DNA from: Pleurocapsa sp. FMAR1
Lineage (GTDB): Bacteria; Cyanobacteriota; Cyanobacteriia; Cyanobacteriales; Xenococcaceae
DNA length: 64,000 nucleotides
Reading direction: 5' to 3'
Assembly (NCBI RefSeq): GCF_963665995.1
Contig: NZ_OY762512.1
Location: 2,480,001 to 2,544,000 of the forward strand
Under the pieces are notes generated by a model. It did not search any database. It was not told the origin of the DNA and saw only the letters and a program-made list of their open reading frames with translations. Position numbers and translations under genes: made by a program. Positions 55,862-64,000 of the stretch are shown here, piece after piece. Each line of letters starts with the position of its first letter. The stretch's first letter is position 1.

Positions 55862-56022
55862 GTTTTTAGTTGATTAATTTTTAACTGTATTGATGTTTTT
55901 TTGATGCACATCAAATATAATTTTGGCTTTTTAGAGGGATGATTTTTAGGGCAAGATTTATCTAAAATATTGACCCTCAAATGATCCCTCTGTCGAACGC
56001 CTACATTAACTTTTGACCAACG

Positions 56023-56066
56023 GTCACAGCAGGCTTTGTCCCTTTAGGGACAAAGCCTGCTGTGAC
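56023..56066 (-). terminator. 20-bp perfect hairpin between the Rieske and GMC genes
   Basis: Perfect inverted repeat 56023-56042 with 56047-56066 (GTCACAGCAGGCTTTGTCCC and its complement), loop TTTA, 4 bp beyond the Rieske gene stop. It could be a terminator or a mobile palindrome; there is no strong T-run. Confidence 0.65.
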
Positions 56067-56069
56067 TAA

Positions 56070-57677
56070 TTAAATCAGATCAATCCAGTTAATTTCAGTA
56101 TTTTTTATTTCATTTGCGTCTGGCATTTTTTGCCGACGCATCAGTTCGGAAATAGCTGCAATATCCTTGTCCCTATTTACCCCTGCAACTGCCATTACCT
56201 TATTGTTTTGTAAATAGAATGCCAGAAATTCTAACTCATCTAGACTTTTATTAGACTCAGCGAGTTCTCCATCAATTTTAATTTCATCCCATGATTCAGC
56301 GTGTCCCACATAACGTAGTTTCAAATCGTATTGACCAGACCAAAAGAAAGGAACAATATCGTCAGCTTTTGTTAACTTGCTTTTTTCCAGCATATTAATT
56401 GCTGCAATTTTCCCATGCTGTGCTGCTAGTCGCCAGTGTTCGATGCGGGTTGATTCTCCCATAGGTTGATAGGGAAAAGAAGCAATGTCTCCCGCTGCAT
56501 AGATATCTTTTATTTCAGTTTGCAGATATTCATTGACAGGAATACTGTGATCTTTCTCGTTAAGTTCAATTCCCTCTAAGTAACTAGTGTTGGGTTGAAC
56601 ACCAATACCAACAATAACTAGGTCAGTAGCTATTTTTTCACCATTTTCCAAAACGGCATATTCAACTTTGCCATCGCCACCAAATTCTGTCGCTTTAGTT
56701 CCAAATTTAAAGGTTACGCCGTTTTGCTCATGAAGTTTTTGGAACATCTTGCCTAATCGATCGCCTAAGATCTTTTTAAAAGGGACATCACTAGGAGAGA
56801 CTACAACAACTTCTAACCCTTGCTGATTTAAACTAGCTGCTGCTTCCATGCCAATAAAGCTCGAACCAATTATTAAAGCTTTTTTGGCTTTTTTAACTTC
56901 CTCCAGGATCGAGTTGACATCTTCTGTGTTCCTCAAGGTAAAGATATTAGCTAAATTTGACCCTGGCAGATCCATTTTCTTGGCTTGTCCTCCTGTAGCA
57001 AGCAGCAAGGAATCATACTCAAGGGTTGAATTGTCTTCAAAGGTAATTAACTTATTTATGGAATCTACCTTAGTGACTGCCTCACCAAAGCGCAACTCTA
57101 TATTATGTTGGTCGTAAAACTCACAGCTACGTAGAGGTAAAGAATCTTCTTCAGCTTTACCTTGAAGATAGTTTTTACTCAACTTAGTACGGTCATAGGG
57201 TAGCTTTTGTTCGGCACTTATTAAAACAATCTGTCCCTGGAAACCTTGCTGACGTAAAGTTTCTACGGCAACTGTACCCGCTGAACCCGCCCCCAAAACT
57301 ACAAAGGTACGCTGGTCAACTTTAGGTTCATACCTTGCCATAGCTAGAGTTCGCTGCTGAGATATATCCTCTGGCAGCTTTACTAATACTTGCTCTCCTT
57401 CTATCCTGACAGAAAAATTTGTGAGAGAATCTAATGCGGGTGGTTCTTCCTGTTGTCCTGCGATCGCATTAAAACAGGCATTATGCCAAGGGCAAACAAT
57501 TCTTTCGTTACATAAAATTCCTTTAGCCAGAGGTGCGCCATAGTGGGTGCAAAATGCTCCCGTAGCGTAAAATTGACCGTCAATCTTGGATAATAATATT
57601 TGGTCGTCACCTACAGCTATTTGCTGCATTTGACCGTCTTGTAGTTCATCGACTTTGGCTACAGCTATTTCTTTCAT
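56070..57677 (-). CDS. Rieske [2Fe-2S] / FAD-NAD(P) oxidoreductase (AIF-like)
   Basis: Single polypeptide of 535 residues with an N-terminal Rieske domain (1-105). The cluster ligands are Cys43-x-His45 (CTH) and Cys62-x2-His65 (CPWH). An FAD/NAD-linked reductase of the pyridine nucleotide-disulfide type follows. The FAD site FVVLGAGSAGTVAVETL is at about 125 and the NAD site ALIIGSSFIGMEAAASL at about 270. It resembles AIFM3-like and ferredoxin reductase-type proteins. The electron acceptor or partner is unknown; co-direction with the GMC gene suggests a shared redox pathway (inference). Confidence 0.9.
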   Translation of the reverse strand: MKEIAVAKVDELQDGQMQQIAVGDDQILLSKIDGQFYATGAFCTHYGAPLAKGILCNERIVCPWHNACFNAIAGQQEEPPALDSLTNFSVRIEGEQVLVKLPEDISQQRTLAMARYEPKVDQRTFVVLGAGSAGTVAVETLRQQGFQGQIVLISAEQKLPYDRTKLSKNYLQGKAEEDSLPLRSCEFYDQHNIELRFGEAVTKVDSINKLITFEDNSTLEYDSLLLATGGQAKKMDLPGSNLANIFTLRNTEDVNSILEEVKKAKKALIIGSSFIGMEAAASLNQQGLEVVVVSPSDVPFKKILGDRLGKMFQKLHEQNGVTFKFGTKATEFGGDGKVEYAVLENGEKIATDLVIVGIGVQPNTSYLEGIELNEKDHSIPVNEYLQTEIKDIYAAGDIASFPYQPMGESTRIEHWRLAAQHGKIAAINMLEKSKLTKADDIVPFFWSGQYDLKLRYVGHAESWDEIKIDGELAESNKSLDELEFLAFYLQNNKVMAVAGVNRDKDIAAISELMRRQKMPDANEIKNTEINWIDLI

Positions 57678-58093
57678 ATACTTATACTTTTAGTGCTGAC
57701 TATATTTAGACAAAAGTTATCAGTTAATAACTGAATTTATTCAAAACGCTTAAAATATTTAATAGCGATCGCAACTTTAACTTAACATTTATTAACATTT
57801 ATTTTCCAATAAATTAAATCTTGTTTGTATCTGACAATAGTATTAGATCGATTTCAAAATTTATGCTTATATCTGCATTTGATGCTTTAGTAGTCAGAAT
57901 GCTGTCTTCGATCATCTATCAAAGGTTGTATATTGTCTCAAAGGCTTATAGCTATTTCAACCGTCTGATAATCTCAAACTGAAATGACGTTGTTTTATAG
58001 CCACCAGATAGTTAATTTTTACGTAAGACTCAACGAAACCATAAAAGTGCAAAAATAAATAATATACAGTAAATTGCATCTATCTAAACTACT
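57678..58093. other. Divergent promoter region, Rieske gene / alaS
   Basis: 416 bp without a gene. AT-rich with one HIP1-like octamer near 57763. No repeat or hairpin of note. Confidence 0.55.
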
Positions 58094-60790
58094 ATGGTCG
58101 ATCTCCCACACCTAAGCGGTAGCGACATCCGCGACAAGTTCTTAAAATTCTACGAGTCCAGACAGCATAAAATATTGCCTAGCGCATCTTTAATACCCGA
58201 AGATCCGACGGTAATGCTTACTATTGCGGGAATGCTACCATTTAAACCAATATTTTTAGGACAGCGCAGAGCATCCTCTCCCCGCGCTACTACATCCCAA
58301 AAGTGTATTCGTACCAATGATATTGAGAATGTAGGACGTACCGCCAGACATCATACTTTCTTTGAGATGCTGGGTAACTTTAGCTTTGGCGATTATTTTA
58401 AAGGACAGGCGATCGCTTGGGCGTGGGAACTTTCTACTCAGGTTTATCAGCTACCAGCAGAGAGAATTATTCCTAGCGTTTATCACGATGATGACGAGGC
58501 TTTTGATATTTGGCGCGACAACATAAATATCCCCGAACATCGTATTCAGCGTCTGGGAAAGGAAGACAACTTTTGGGAATCTGGCATTACTGGTCCTTGT
58601 GGTCCTTGTTCGGAGTTATATTATGATTTTCATCCAGAATTAGGCGATGAGAATATCGATCTAGAAGATGACAGCAGATTTATCGAGTTTTATAACCTGG
58701 TATTTATGCAATATAATCGCGATGCAGAAGGAAATTTGACACCTTTAGCCAACAAAAATATTGATACGGGTTTGGGTTTAGAGAGGATGGCACAAATCCT
58801 CCAGCAAGTACCAAATAATTATGAAACTGATTTAATTCTGCCCATTGTTAATACTGCTGCTGAGATTGCAGCCATCGACTATACTCAAGCCGATGAGCAA
58901 ACTAAAACTTCCCTCAAGGTAATTGGCGATCATGTTCGGGCAGTAGTTCATATGATTGCTGACGGGGTTACTGCTTCTAATGTCGGTAGAGGTTATATTC
59001 TACGTCGTCTAATTCGTCGAGTGATTCGTCATGGCAAATTGATTGGTATTGAAGGGAATTTTATTAACCAAGTTGCCGAAAGTGCGATCGCTTTATCTGA
59101 ATCAGCTTATCCTAACGTTAGAGAAAGAGAAGACTACATTAAAGGTCAGCTTCAAAGGGAAGAATCCCAATTCCTCAAGACATTAGAGAGAGGAGAAAAA
59201 ATACTAGCAGATATTATTGCTGAGGCAGCTAATTTATCGGCAAGTCAGATATCGGGCAAAGATGCTTTTGAACTCTATGACACCTACGGTTTTCCTTTAG
59301 AATTAACCCAGGAGATCGCTGAAGAACAGGGATTAACGATCGATCTTGGAGGTTTTGAACGAGAAATGGAGTCGCAAAAAACTCGTTCCAAAGATTCCCA
59401 TGAGGCGATCGATTTGATGACTCAAAACGCTTTGGGCGAAATAGTCAAAGACAGTAATGAAACTAGCTTTTTAGGTTATTCTCAGCTTGCAGTACAATCT
59501 CAGATTATGGGCATTGTGGTTAACAGTAATGATCCAGGTAGGGGCAGTTCGCGAACTGCCCTTACGCAAAACGCTCCTACGGCAACTGCGGGTGATACGG
59601 TTCAAATCATTCTCGATCAAACCCCATTTTATGGCGAGTCTGGAGGGCAAATAGGCGATCGCGGTTATCTGTCTGTAGGGGCGAATGGCCATTCGCCCCT
59701 ACAAATCCGCATTGAAGACGTACAAAAGGACGGCAATGTCTTTATCCACAAAGGAAAAGTTGAGCGGGGTACAGTCAACCTGGGAGATGTGGTTAACTCA
59801 ACTATAGACCGCGCCTGTCGTCGTCGAGTTCAGGCAAATCATACCGCCACCCATTTATTACAGGCTGCCCTCAAGAAAATAGTTGATGATTCAGTGTCTC
59901 AAGCTGGTTCATTAGTTAGCTTTGACCGCTTGCGCTTTGATTTTAATTCTCCTCGCGCTTTGACCCCAGAAGACGTGCAGCAGGTAGAAGATTTGGTTAA
60001 TACCTGGATTTCTGAGGCGCACGAAGCCGATATAAACGTGATGCCCATAGATGAAGCTAAAGCCAAAGGGGCAACGGCTATGTTTGGCGAAAAATATGGT
60101 GATGAAGTAAGAGTTATTGACTTCCCAGGAGTCTCGATGGAACTTTGTGGCGGTACTCATGTAACTAATACCGCAGAAATCGGCGTATTTAAAATCATCT
60201 CCGAAACTGGTATTGCTTCTGGAGTCAGAAGAATTGAAGCAGTAGCTGGGGCTGCTATTCTAGACTATCTCAACGTTAGAGAGAAGGTAGTTAAAGAATT
60301 GAGCGATCGCTTCAAAGTTAAGCCAGAAGAAATTGGCGATCGCGTCTTGAGTTTGCAAACGGAACTTAAAACTACTCAAAAAGAATTAGAAGCAGCAAAA
60401 CAAGAACTGGCACTGGCTAAATCCGACAGCTTATTATCTCAAGCTGAAACGGTAGGTGAATATAAAGTATTAGTGGCAAATATGGGAGAAATGGATGCCA
60501 AATCCTTGCAGTCTGCTGCTGAAAGATTACAGCAAAAATTAGGCGAATCAGCCGTAGTTGTTGCTTCTATTCCCTCAGAAGATAAGGTTAGTTTGGTAGC
60601 TGCCTTTAGTCAGCAGGTTATTCAAGCTAAACAACTACAGGCAGGTAAATTCATCGGCGAGATTGCCAAAATCTGCGCTGGTGGAGGCGGTGGCAGACCA
60701 AATCTAGCGCAGGCTGGAGGCAGAGATGCTAGTAAAATAGATGAGGCTTTAGATACCGCCAAGCAACAGTTAATTGCAAAGTTAAGTTAG
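58094..60790 (+). CDS. alaS: Alanyl-tRNA synthetase, with two palindrome-encoded insertions
   Basis: Class II synthetase charging tRNA-Ala, 898 residues, about 15-25 longer than is usual in cyanobacteria. Order: catalytic core (motif 1 around [31 protein letters not shown]), tRNA-recognition helices, editing domain with Zn ligands in NHTATHLL and [12 protein letters not shown], coiled coil ([19 protein letters not shown]) and C-terminal C-Ala domain ([14 protein letters not shown]). Residues about 482-491 ([10 protein letters not shown]) and 528-538 ([11 protein letters not shown]) are encoded by 28-nt palindromic repeats inserted in frame at the linker and the beta-barrel before the editing domain. 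Monocistronic, with a terminator. Confidence 0.96.
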   Translation: MVDLPHLSGSDIRDKFLKFYESRQHKILPSASLIPEDPTVMLTIAGMLPFKPIFLGQRRASSPRATTSQKCIRTNDIENVGRTARHHTFFEMLGNFSFGDYFKGQAIAWAWELSTQVYQLPAERIIPSVYHDDDEAFDIWRDNINIPEHRIQRLGKEDNFWESGITGPCGPCSELYYDFHPELGDENIDLEDDSRFIEFYNLVFMQYNRDAEGNLTPLANKNIDTGLGLERMAQILQQVPNNYETDLILPIVNTAAEIAAIDYTQADEQTKTSLKVIGDHVRAVVHMIADGVTASNVGRGYILRRLIRRVIRHGKLIGIEGNFINQVAESAIALSESAYPNVREREDYIKGQLQREESQFLKTLERGEKILADIIAEAANLSASQISGKDAFELYDTYGFPLELTQEIAEEQGLTIDLGGFEREMESQKTRSKDSHEAIDLMTQNALGEIVKDSNETSFLGYSQLAVQSQIMGIVVNSNDPGRGSSRTALTQNAPTATAGDTVQIILDQTPFYGESGGQIGDRGYLSVGANGHSPLQIRIEDVQKDGNVFIHKGKVERGTVNLGDVVNSTIDRACRRRVQANHTATHLLQAALKKIVDDSVSQAGSLVSFDRLRFDFNSPRALTPEDVQQVEDLVNTWISEAHEADINVMPIDEAKAKGATAMFGEKYGDEVRVIDFPGVSMELCGGTHVTNTAEIGVFKIISETGIASGVRRIEAVAGAAILDYLNVREKVVKELSDRFKVKPEEIGDRVLSLQTELKTTQKELEAAKQELALAKSDSLLSQAETVGEYKVLVANMGEMDAKSLQSAAERLQQKLGESAVVVASIPSEDKVSLVAAFSQQVIQAKQLQAGKFIGEIAKICAGGGGGRPNLAQAGGRDASKIDEALDTAKQQLIAKLS
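59538..59565 (+). repeat. 28-nt palindrome in alaS, copy 1
   Basis: Starts GTAGGGGCAGTTCG and continues to GCCCTTAC; self-complementary apart from one mismatched pair. It is translated as [10 protein letters not shown]. Same end sequences as copy 2, with a different core (CAGTTCGCGAACTG). Confidence 0.85.
59675..59702 (+). repeat. 28-nt palindrome in alaS, copy 2
   Basis: Perfect palindrome starting GTAGGGGCGAATGG and ending CGCCCCTAC. It is translated as VGANGHSPL. Core GAATGGCCATTC. This repeat type is widespread in cyanobacterial genomes (established knowledge), normally between genes. Confidence 0.88.
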
Positions 60791-60797
60791 ATCTAAT

Positions 60798-60825
60798 GGG
60801 TGGGTCAAATTCCACCCTAATTTTT
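60798..60825 (+). terminator. Terminator of alaS
   Basis: Stem GGGTGG (60798-60803) with CCACCC (60812-60817), followed by TAATTTTT. Confidence 0.82.
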
Positions 60826-60945
60826 GTCATTTGTATTCTCATTGCCGAGAATGATAATCTATGACTACCAAATAGGCTGCGAAAAAATAAACCATCAGTA
60901 GGAAAATTGAGCCATAATTTGTCAGTATAAATAGTCATTTAAAAT

Positions 60946-61233
60946 ATGGAATCTACCAATCAATCTCTTAACACTGGACAGTGGTGTTTAGTTACAGCGC
61001 GTCAATGGAAACGTGGCTCTTTTTTAAAATACTTAAATAACGATATTGACAAAAAACATTTACAAGAATTAATTTTAGAGATTGTCGAGTTAGAAGAGTC
61101 TGTTTATGAAGATATGGTATTACTGCGTATTAGTAATTATGCAGAAGCAAGAAGCCAATTACAGCAAATAGAGCATTTCCAAAATATTCAAAGATTAAAG
61201 CCCAACGAAGTTAGTCGAATGCTTAATAAATAA
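60946..61233 (+). CDS. Conserved cyanobacterial hypothetical protein, 95 residues
   Basis: Small soluble protein, beta then alpha: GQWCLVTARQWKRGSFLKYLNN resembles an SH3-like or KOW-like start. EELELVEESVYEDMVLLRISNYAEARSQLQQ (positions about 42-75) forms a long helix pair. Similar short proteins are frequent in cyanobacteria. Function unknown. It stands between alaS and a convergent acyltransferase gene. Confidence 0.7.
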   Translation: MESTNQSLNTGQWCLVTARQWKRGSFLKYLNNDIDKKHLQELILEIVELEESVYEDMVLLRISNYAEARSQLQQIEHFQNIQRLKPNEVSRMLNK

Positions 61234-61257
61234 ATAATTTGCCTTAATTACTAAATT

Positions 61258-62328
61258 TTACCAGCCAATAAGATAACGGCTATTCTTTTTCAGGACAGCT
61301 TTGATACCGTAAGCGATCGCCATAGAAATAATAACTATTAAAAAAGTTGCCAATACCAAAGTAAAAAAGTTTCCTTGATAACTTAAATCTAAATTTAATT
61401 TCTTAGCAATGCTAGCAATAGCGTTAATTAAAAATGGATGAATAAAGTAAATAGCAAAGCTGGTTTCTGCCGTCTTTTTCATGCTGCTAATATCAGTATT
61501 TTCATAATGATCGAGAATAGACATAAGCAGAAAACAAAGCAAAATTTTCTGAAGTAAATTGACATCAGGAACCGTGATTGACCAAAATTCTTTGGTAAAG
61601 TTACCTGAACTGTGGAGTACAAAAATTTGAATTAAACTAAGAGCGATCGCCAGTAATACAATCACTGCCTTTTTCTTATTATCTTTTAGATAAGCGTAGA
61701 TCTTTTTATTATTAATTGAACTCCAGATTCCAATCAAATATACTGGCAAAAAGTAAACTACAGAATGAAGAGGATTTATACCATCACTTGGTCGATGAAC
61801 AATCAATGAAATAGGTAAAAGAAATGCAATTGCTAATAATATTTTGTTTGACCTGATAATCCAGTTAATTACAGGAGAAATAGCAAATAAAATCATTACC
61901 ATGGGAATATACCAATAGGCAAAATTAATTCTACCTGTAACTAAAAACCAAATAATTGCTAAAAATGGTTGTTCTCTCAAGCTACCAGGGAGAAATTTTC
62001 CACCGTCACCTACAAACACAGTAAGTAATATAGGAACTAATGAACAAAGTAAATAAGGCAAAAGCACAAACTGTGTCTTTTTCTTCATAAACTTTTTGTA
62101 TTCAAATCTAGGGTAAAAAATATGATTGTATAAAAAACCCGAAATAAATACAAAATAAACGCTTCCATTTGAAATCAGAGAATAAAGCAGCTTTTCGGCA
62201 TTAGTTGATGTATCCAAACCACCCAAACCTTGACAATGACCTAACACAATTAGAATAATTGCTATTCCTCTAAAATAATTAATTGAATTGAGAAATTTTT
62301 TCTTTGTAGGTTGAGAGCTTGATACCAT
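61258..62328 (-). CDS. Acyltransferase family 3 membrane protein
   Basis: A 356-residue integral membrane protein with about ten helices, of the type that O-acetylates or succinylates surface sugars. The N-terminus has the family motif NSINYFRGIAIILIVLGHCQG, with the conserved Arg and the catalytic-type His in GHC. A loop RINFAYWYIPMVMILFAISPVI follows, and near the end the typical FAIYFIHPFLI. The sugar target is unknown. A methyltransferase-like gene and a DUF1997 gene follow upstream on the same strand. Confidence 0.9.
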   Translation of the reverse strand: MVSSSQPTKKKFLNSINYFRGIAIILIVLGHCQGLGGLDTSTNAEKLLYSLISNGSVYFVFISGFLYNHIFYPRFEYKKFMKKKTQFVLLPYLLCSLVPILLTVFVGDGGKFLPGSLREQPFLAIIWFLVTGRINFAYWYIPMVMILFAISPVINWIIRSNKILLAIAFLLPISLIVHRPSDGINPLHSVVYFLPVYLIGIWSSINNKKIYAYLKDNKKKAVIVLLAIALSLIQIFVLHSSGNFTKEFWSITVPDVNLLQKILLCFLLMSILDHYENTDISSMKKTAETSFAIYFIHPFLINAIASIAKKLNLDLSYQGNFFTLVLATFLIVIISMAIAYGIKAVLKKNSRYLIGW

Positions 62329-62443
62329 TTTCTATCTTTAAAACGGATTGTTTTATTTGATTGAATTTAAAATAACCTGAGCTAGGAATTTAGCCAAAAG
62401 AATAGGAACTAATTAAATGTCTCTTATTTTTCATCATGAACGA

Positions 62444-63133
62444 TCACAAACTTTTTGATTTAATTACTAGCATTTTGTTGCCACCTGGTTGAAGTTCATA
62501 AGGTACAGTTTTAATCATCACAGAATATCCCCAGTTGCTAAATTCAGTCATAACAAAATCTAAATAGGGAGAAGTTTCCTGCATTAATGTCAACAGCGGA
62601 AATATTCTTACCTCTTGGCTAACCCTCAGCATTTCTTTGATCGAAGCGATATGAAAGTCTCGATCGCAATGTTCAGAATATAAAAACAAAAAATGAGAAC
62701 ATAATGCTAAGTCGAAGCTGCGATCGGCAAAATTTAAATGGGGTAATTCCTGGTTGAGATATCTATTGTCTTGTTTTCCCTGGCTATAATCCTCTAAAAA
62801 AAGCTCAAGGCTTTCGACGCGACTCTTTTTTAGGGCTTGGGGTGATGAATGATATTTCCACACCCAATTATTAGGAGTAGCAATTACCTGATCGATAATA
62901 TTATCCACCACCTCATCAAATCGCTGCTTGATTTCTGCACCGTCAAACTGATAAATAGGATCGACGGAGGTAATATTTACCTCTGCTTTTGTCCCTTGGG
63001 CATTAAAGCTGGCTGGACCATCTCCTACCCCTAGAATCCTTTGCTGTAAATCCTTGGGGGAGAGGTCAAACATTTTAGTATATTCATCGAGCGATCGCCC
63101 AAAAGGAACAACTTTTGCTAATTTCATGACCAT
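62444..63133 (-). CDS. SAM-dependent methyltransferase-like protein
   Basis: A 229-residue protein starting LAKVVPFGRSLDEYTKMFDLS, with ILGVGDGPASFNA as a degenerate SAM motif I (GxGxGP). The FADRSFDLALCSHFLFLYSE segment matches motif IV and the following helix. A short C-terminal strand pair ends it. Cyanobacterial members of this type are annotated as methyltransferases, but the substrate is not known. It lies 24 bp downstream of the DUF1997 gene on the same strand, a likely operon. Confidence 0.8.
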   Translation of the reverse strand: MVMKLAKVVPFGRSLDEYTKMFDLSPKDLQQRILGVGDGPASFNAQGTKAEVNITSVDPIYQFDGAEIKQRFDEVVDNIIDQVIATPNNWVWKYHSSPQALKKSRVESLELFLEDYSQGKQDNRYLNQELPHLNFADRSFDLALCSHFLFLYSEHCDRDFHIASIKEMLRVSQEVRIFPLLTLMQETSPYLDFVMTEFSNWGYSVMIKTVPYELQPGGNKMLVIKSKSL

Positions 63134-63157
63134 AATGGAAACTATTTTTTAATGTTT

Positions 63158-63895
63158 CTAAATAGCACATGGTTGAGATTTATTAACTTTATCAAGTTGT
63201 CTACTGCCTTTTGGTGGCATTGATAAATTATGCCTATTATGAAAATCTTGCTGTACCTTGTAGGTCAAACGAGGGGAAATTTGACGAACAATTTGTCCTA
63301 AAAGGCGATCGCCTGTAGATTGAATTAAAAATGGGGAAATTTTAGCCATAAACTGAGGGAATTCTACCTCAACGCCTAAATTTAAACTCCACCTAACTTC
63401 AGTAATACGGCTTGGGAGTGTAATCTTCTTAGGAAATAAGCCACTTTTAAAGGTATCATCCCGATCTACAGTCATCTCAGTTAATTCCATCGATGCCTGA
63501 TAATTAACCTCATATCCAGTAGAATCATACTCAGGAATAGGAATAGTCTGCATCTGATAAATATTGCCTACAGGTGAATTTAAGACCACGCCAATTTTTG
63601 GCTCTACTTCGTAACCAAACGCGCCATATTGTCCTACAGTCAAAACATAACCATTGTCTCCTAAAGGTTCAACCTTCATTGGTTGAGCGCAGCGACAAAA
63701 CCAACCTTCATGAGCATCAAGGTATTTAGCCACCGTATCTACATCGCTATACATATCCATTCGTCCGATAAAGCTGACCTCAAAGACAAATGTTTTTGAC
63801 TGTTCAAGAGAATTAATATAGTTAAGCTGCATAGAATCAGATGAAGATCCTGGTGAAAATGAATTTTGCGGGTGACTAATAAATTTGGACTGCAT
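63158..63895 (-). CDS. DUF1997 family protein
   Basis: A 245-residue protein of a family limited mostly to cyanobacteria and plastids. The N-terminal ~30 residues are polar. The beta-rich core starts FVFEVSFIGRMDMYSDVDTVAKYLDAHEGWFCRCAQPM and continues with VEPKIGVVLNSPVGNIYQMQTIPIPEYDS. The end reads VEFPQFMAKISPFLIQSTGDRLLGQIVRQISPRLTYKVQQDFH. This resembles SRPBCC/START-like lipid-binding domains in length (inference). Function unknown. It is the promoter-proximal gene of the pair with the methyltransferase-like gene. Confidence 0.88.
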   Translation of the reverse strand: MQSKFISHPQNSFSPGSSSDSMQLNYINSLEQSKTFVFEVSFIGRMDMYSDVDTVAKYLDAHEGWFCRCAQPMKVEPLGDNGYVLTVGQYGAFGYEVEPKIGVVLNSPVGNIYQMQTIPIPEYDSTGYEVNYQASMELTEMTVDRDDTFKSGLFPKKITLPSRITEVRWSLNLGVEVEFPQFMAKISPFLIQSTGDRLLGQIVRQISPRLTYKVQQDFHNRHNLSMPPKGSRQLDKVNKSQPCAI

Positions 63896-64000
63896 ACTAT
63901 TTATTTAAATTACCGTTTTAGAACATTCCCTTACTGTTAATATAATTACAATAAAGGTGTTAATTATCAGCAAAACACTTTTTTTTTGAGACAGGTGTGA

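Overview
This window is chromosomal DNA from a cyanobacterium. The evidence is the psbD/psbC pair of photosystem II, ycf4 (photosystem I assembly), acsF (chlorophyll synthesis), an SLH-domain porin of the cyanobacterial type, and very many copies of the HIP1 octamer GCGATCGC inside and between genes. AT-rich spacers, abundant heptanucleotide tandem repeats and many small palindromic repeats suggest a large, repeat-laden genome such as those of filamentous or pleurocapsalean cyanobacteria. That placement is inference; no rRNA gene is present.

Layout. 1-8.3 kb: end of a radical SAM gene, sppA, aroH, a pentapeptide-repeat gene, pepA, a porin and a methyltransferase. 8.3-12 kb: psbD-psbC on the minus strand, divergent from ycf4. 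12-20.4 kb: a frameshifted hypothetical gene, rtcB, a lipoprotein cyclophilin, a membrane-anchored globin, a short beta-ketoacyl synthase, a Uma2-type gene broken by two hairpin insertions, and acsF. 20.8-29.1 kb: a PAS-GGDEF-EAL protein, a four-helix-bundle gene split by a 2.7-kb group II intron, a DNA-phosphorothioation-associated methyltransferase and a nucleoside phosphorylase. 29.2-35.8 kb: a collagen-like secreted protein, a DUF924 gene, a metF-like gene, trpS, and a HEAT-repeat gene split by a decayed IS4-type element. 35.9-40.7 kb: an ABC permease, a pseudouridine synthase, a glycosyltransferase and a SpoIID-like protein. 40.8-46.1 kb: a metal-handling cluster (permease, methyltransferase, metallochaperone, copper P-type ATPase, cupredoxin) under two near-identical MerR-type promoters. 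46.1-57.7 kb: sdhB, a helix-hairpin-helix protein, metK, a HAD phosphatase, rpsA, a spore-photoproduct-lyase-like protein, a GMC oxidoreductase and a Rieske/FAD oxidoreductase, all minus strand. 58.1-64 kb: alaS carrying two in-frame palindromes, a hypothetical gene, an acyltransferase, a methyltransferase-like gene and a DUF1997 gene.

The main theme is small mobile DNA inside genes. Four genes carry insertions whose boundaries can be read to the base. Removing two hairpin elements (100 and 52 bp, each with an AAGCG repeat) restores the Uma2 frame exactly. Removing the group II intron (23366-26074) restores a 122-residue four-helix-bundle protein. Removing the 1400-bp IS remnant with its 9-bp duplication restores a 268-residue HEAT protein. 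alaS and the copper ATPase gene carry palindromes that are translated in frame. The other notable signals are unusual substitutions in D2 and CP43, including replacement of a chlorophyll-ligating His of CP43 by Gln, and the duplicated MerR-type promoter of the metal cluster.
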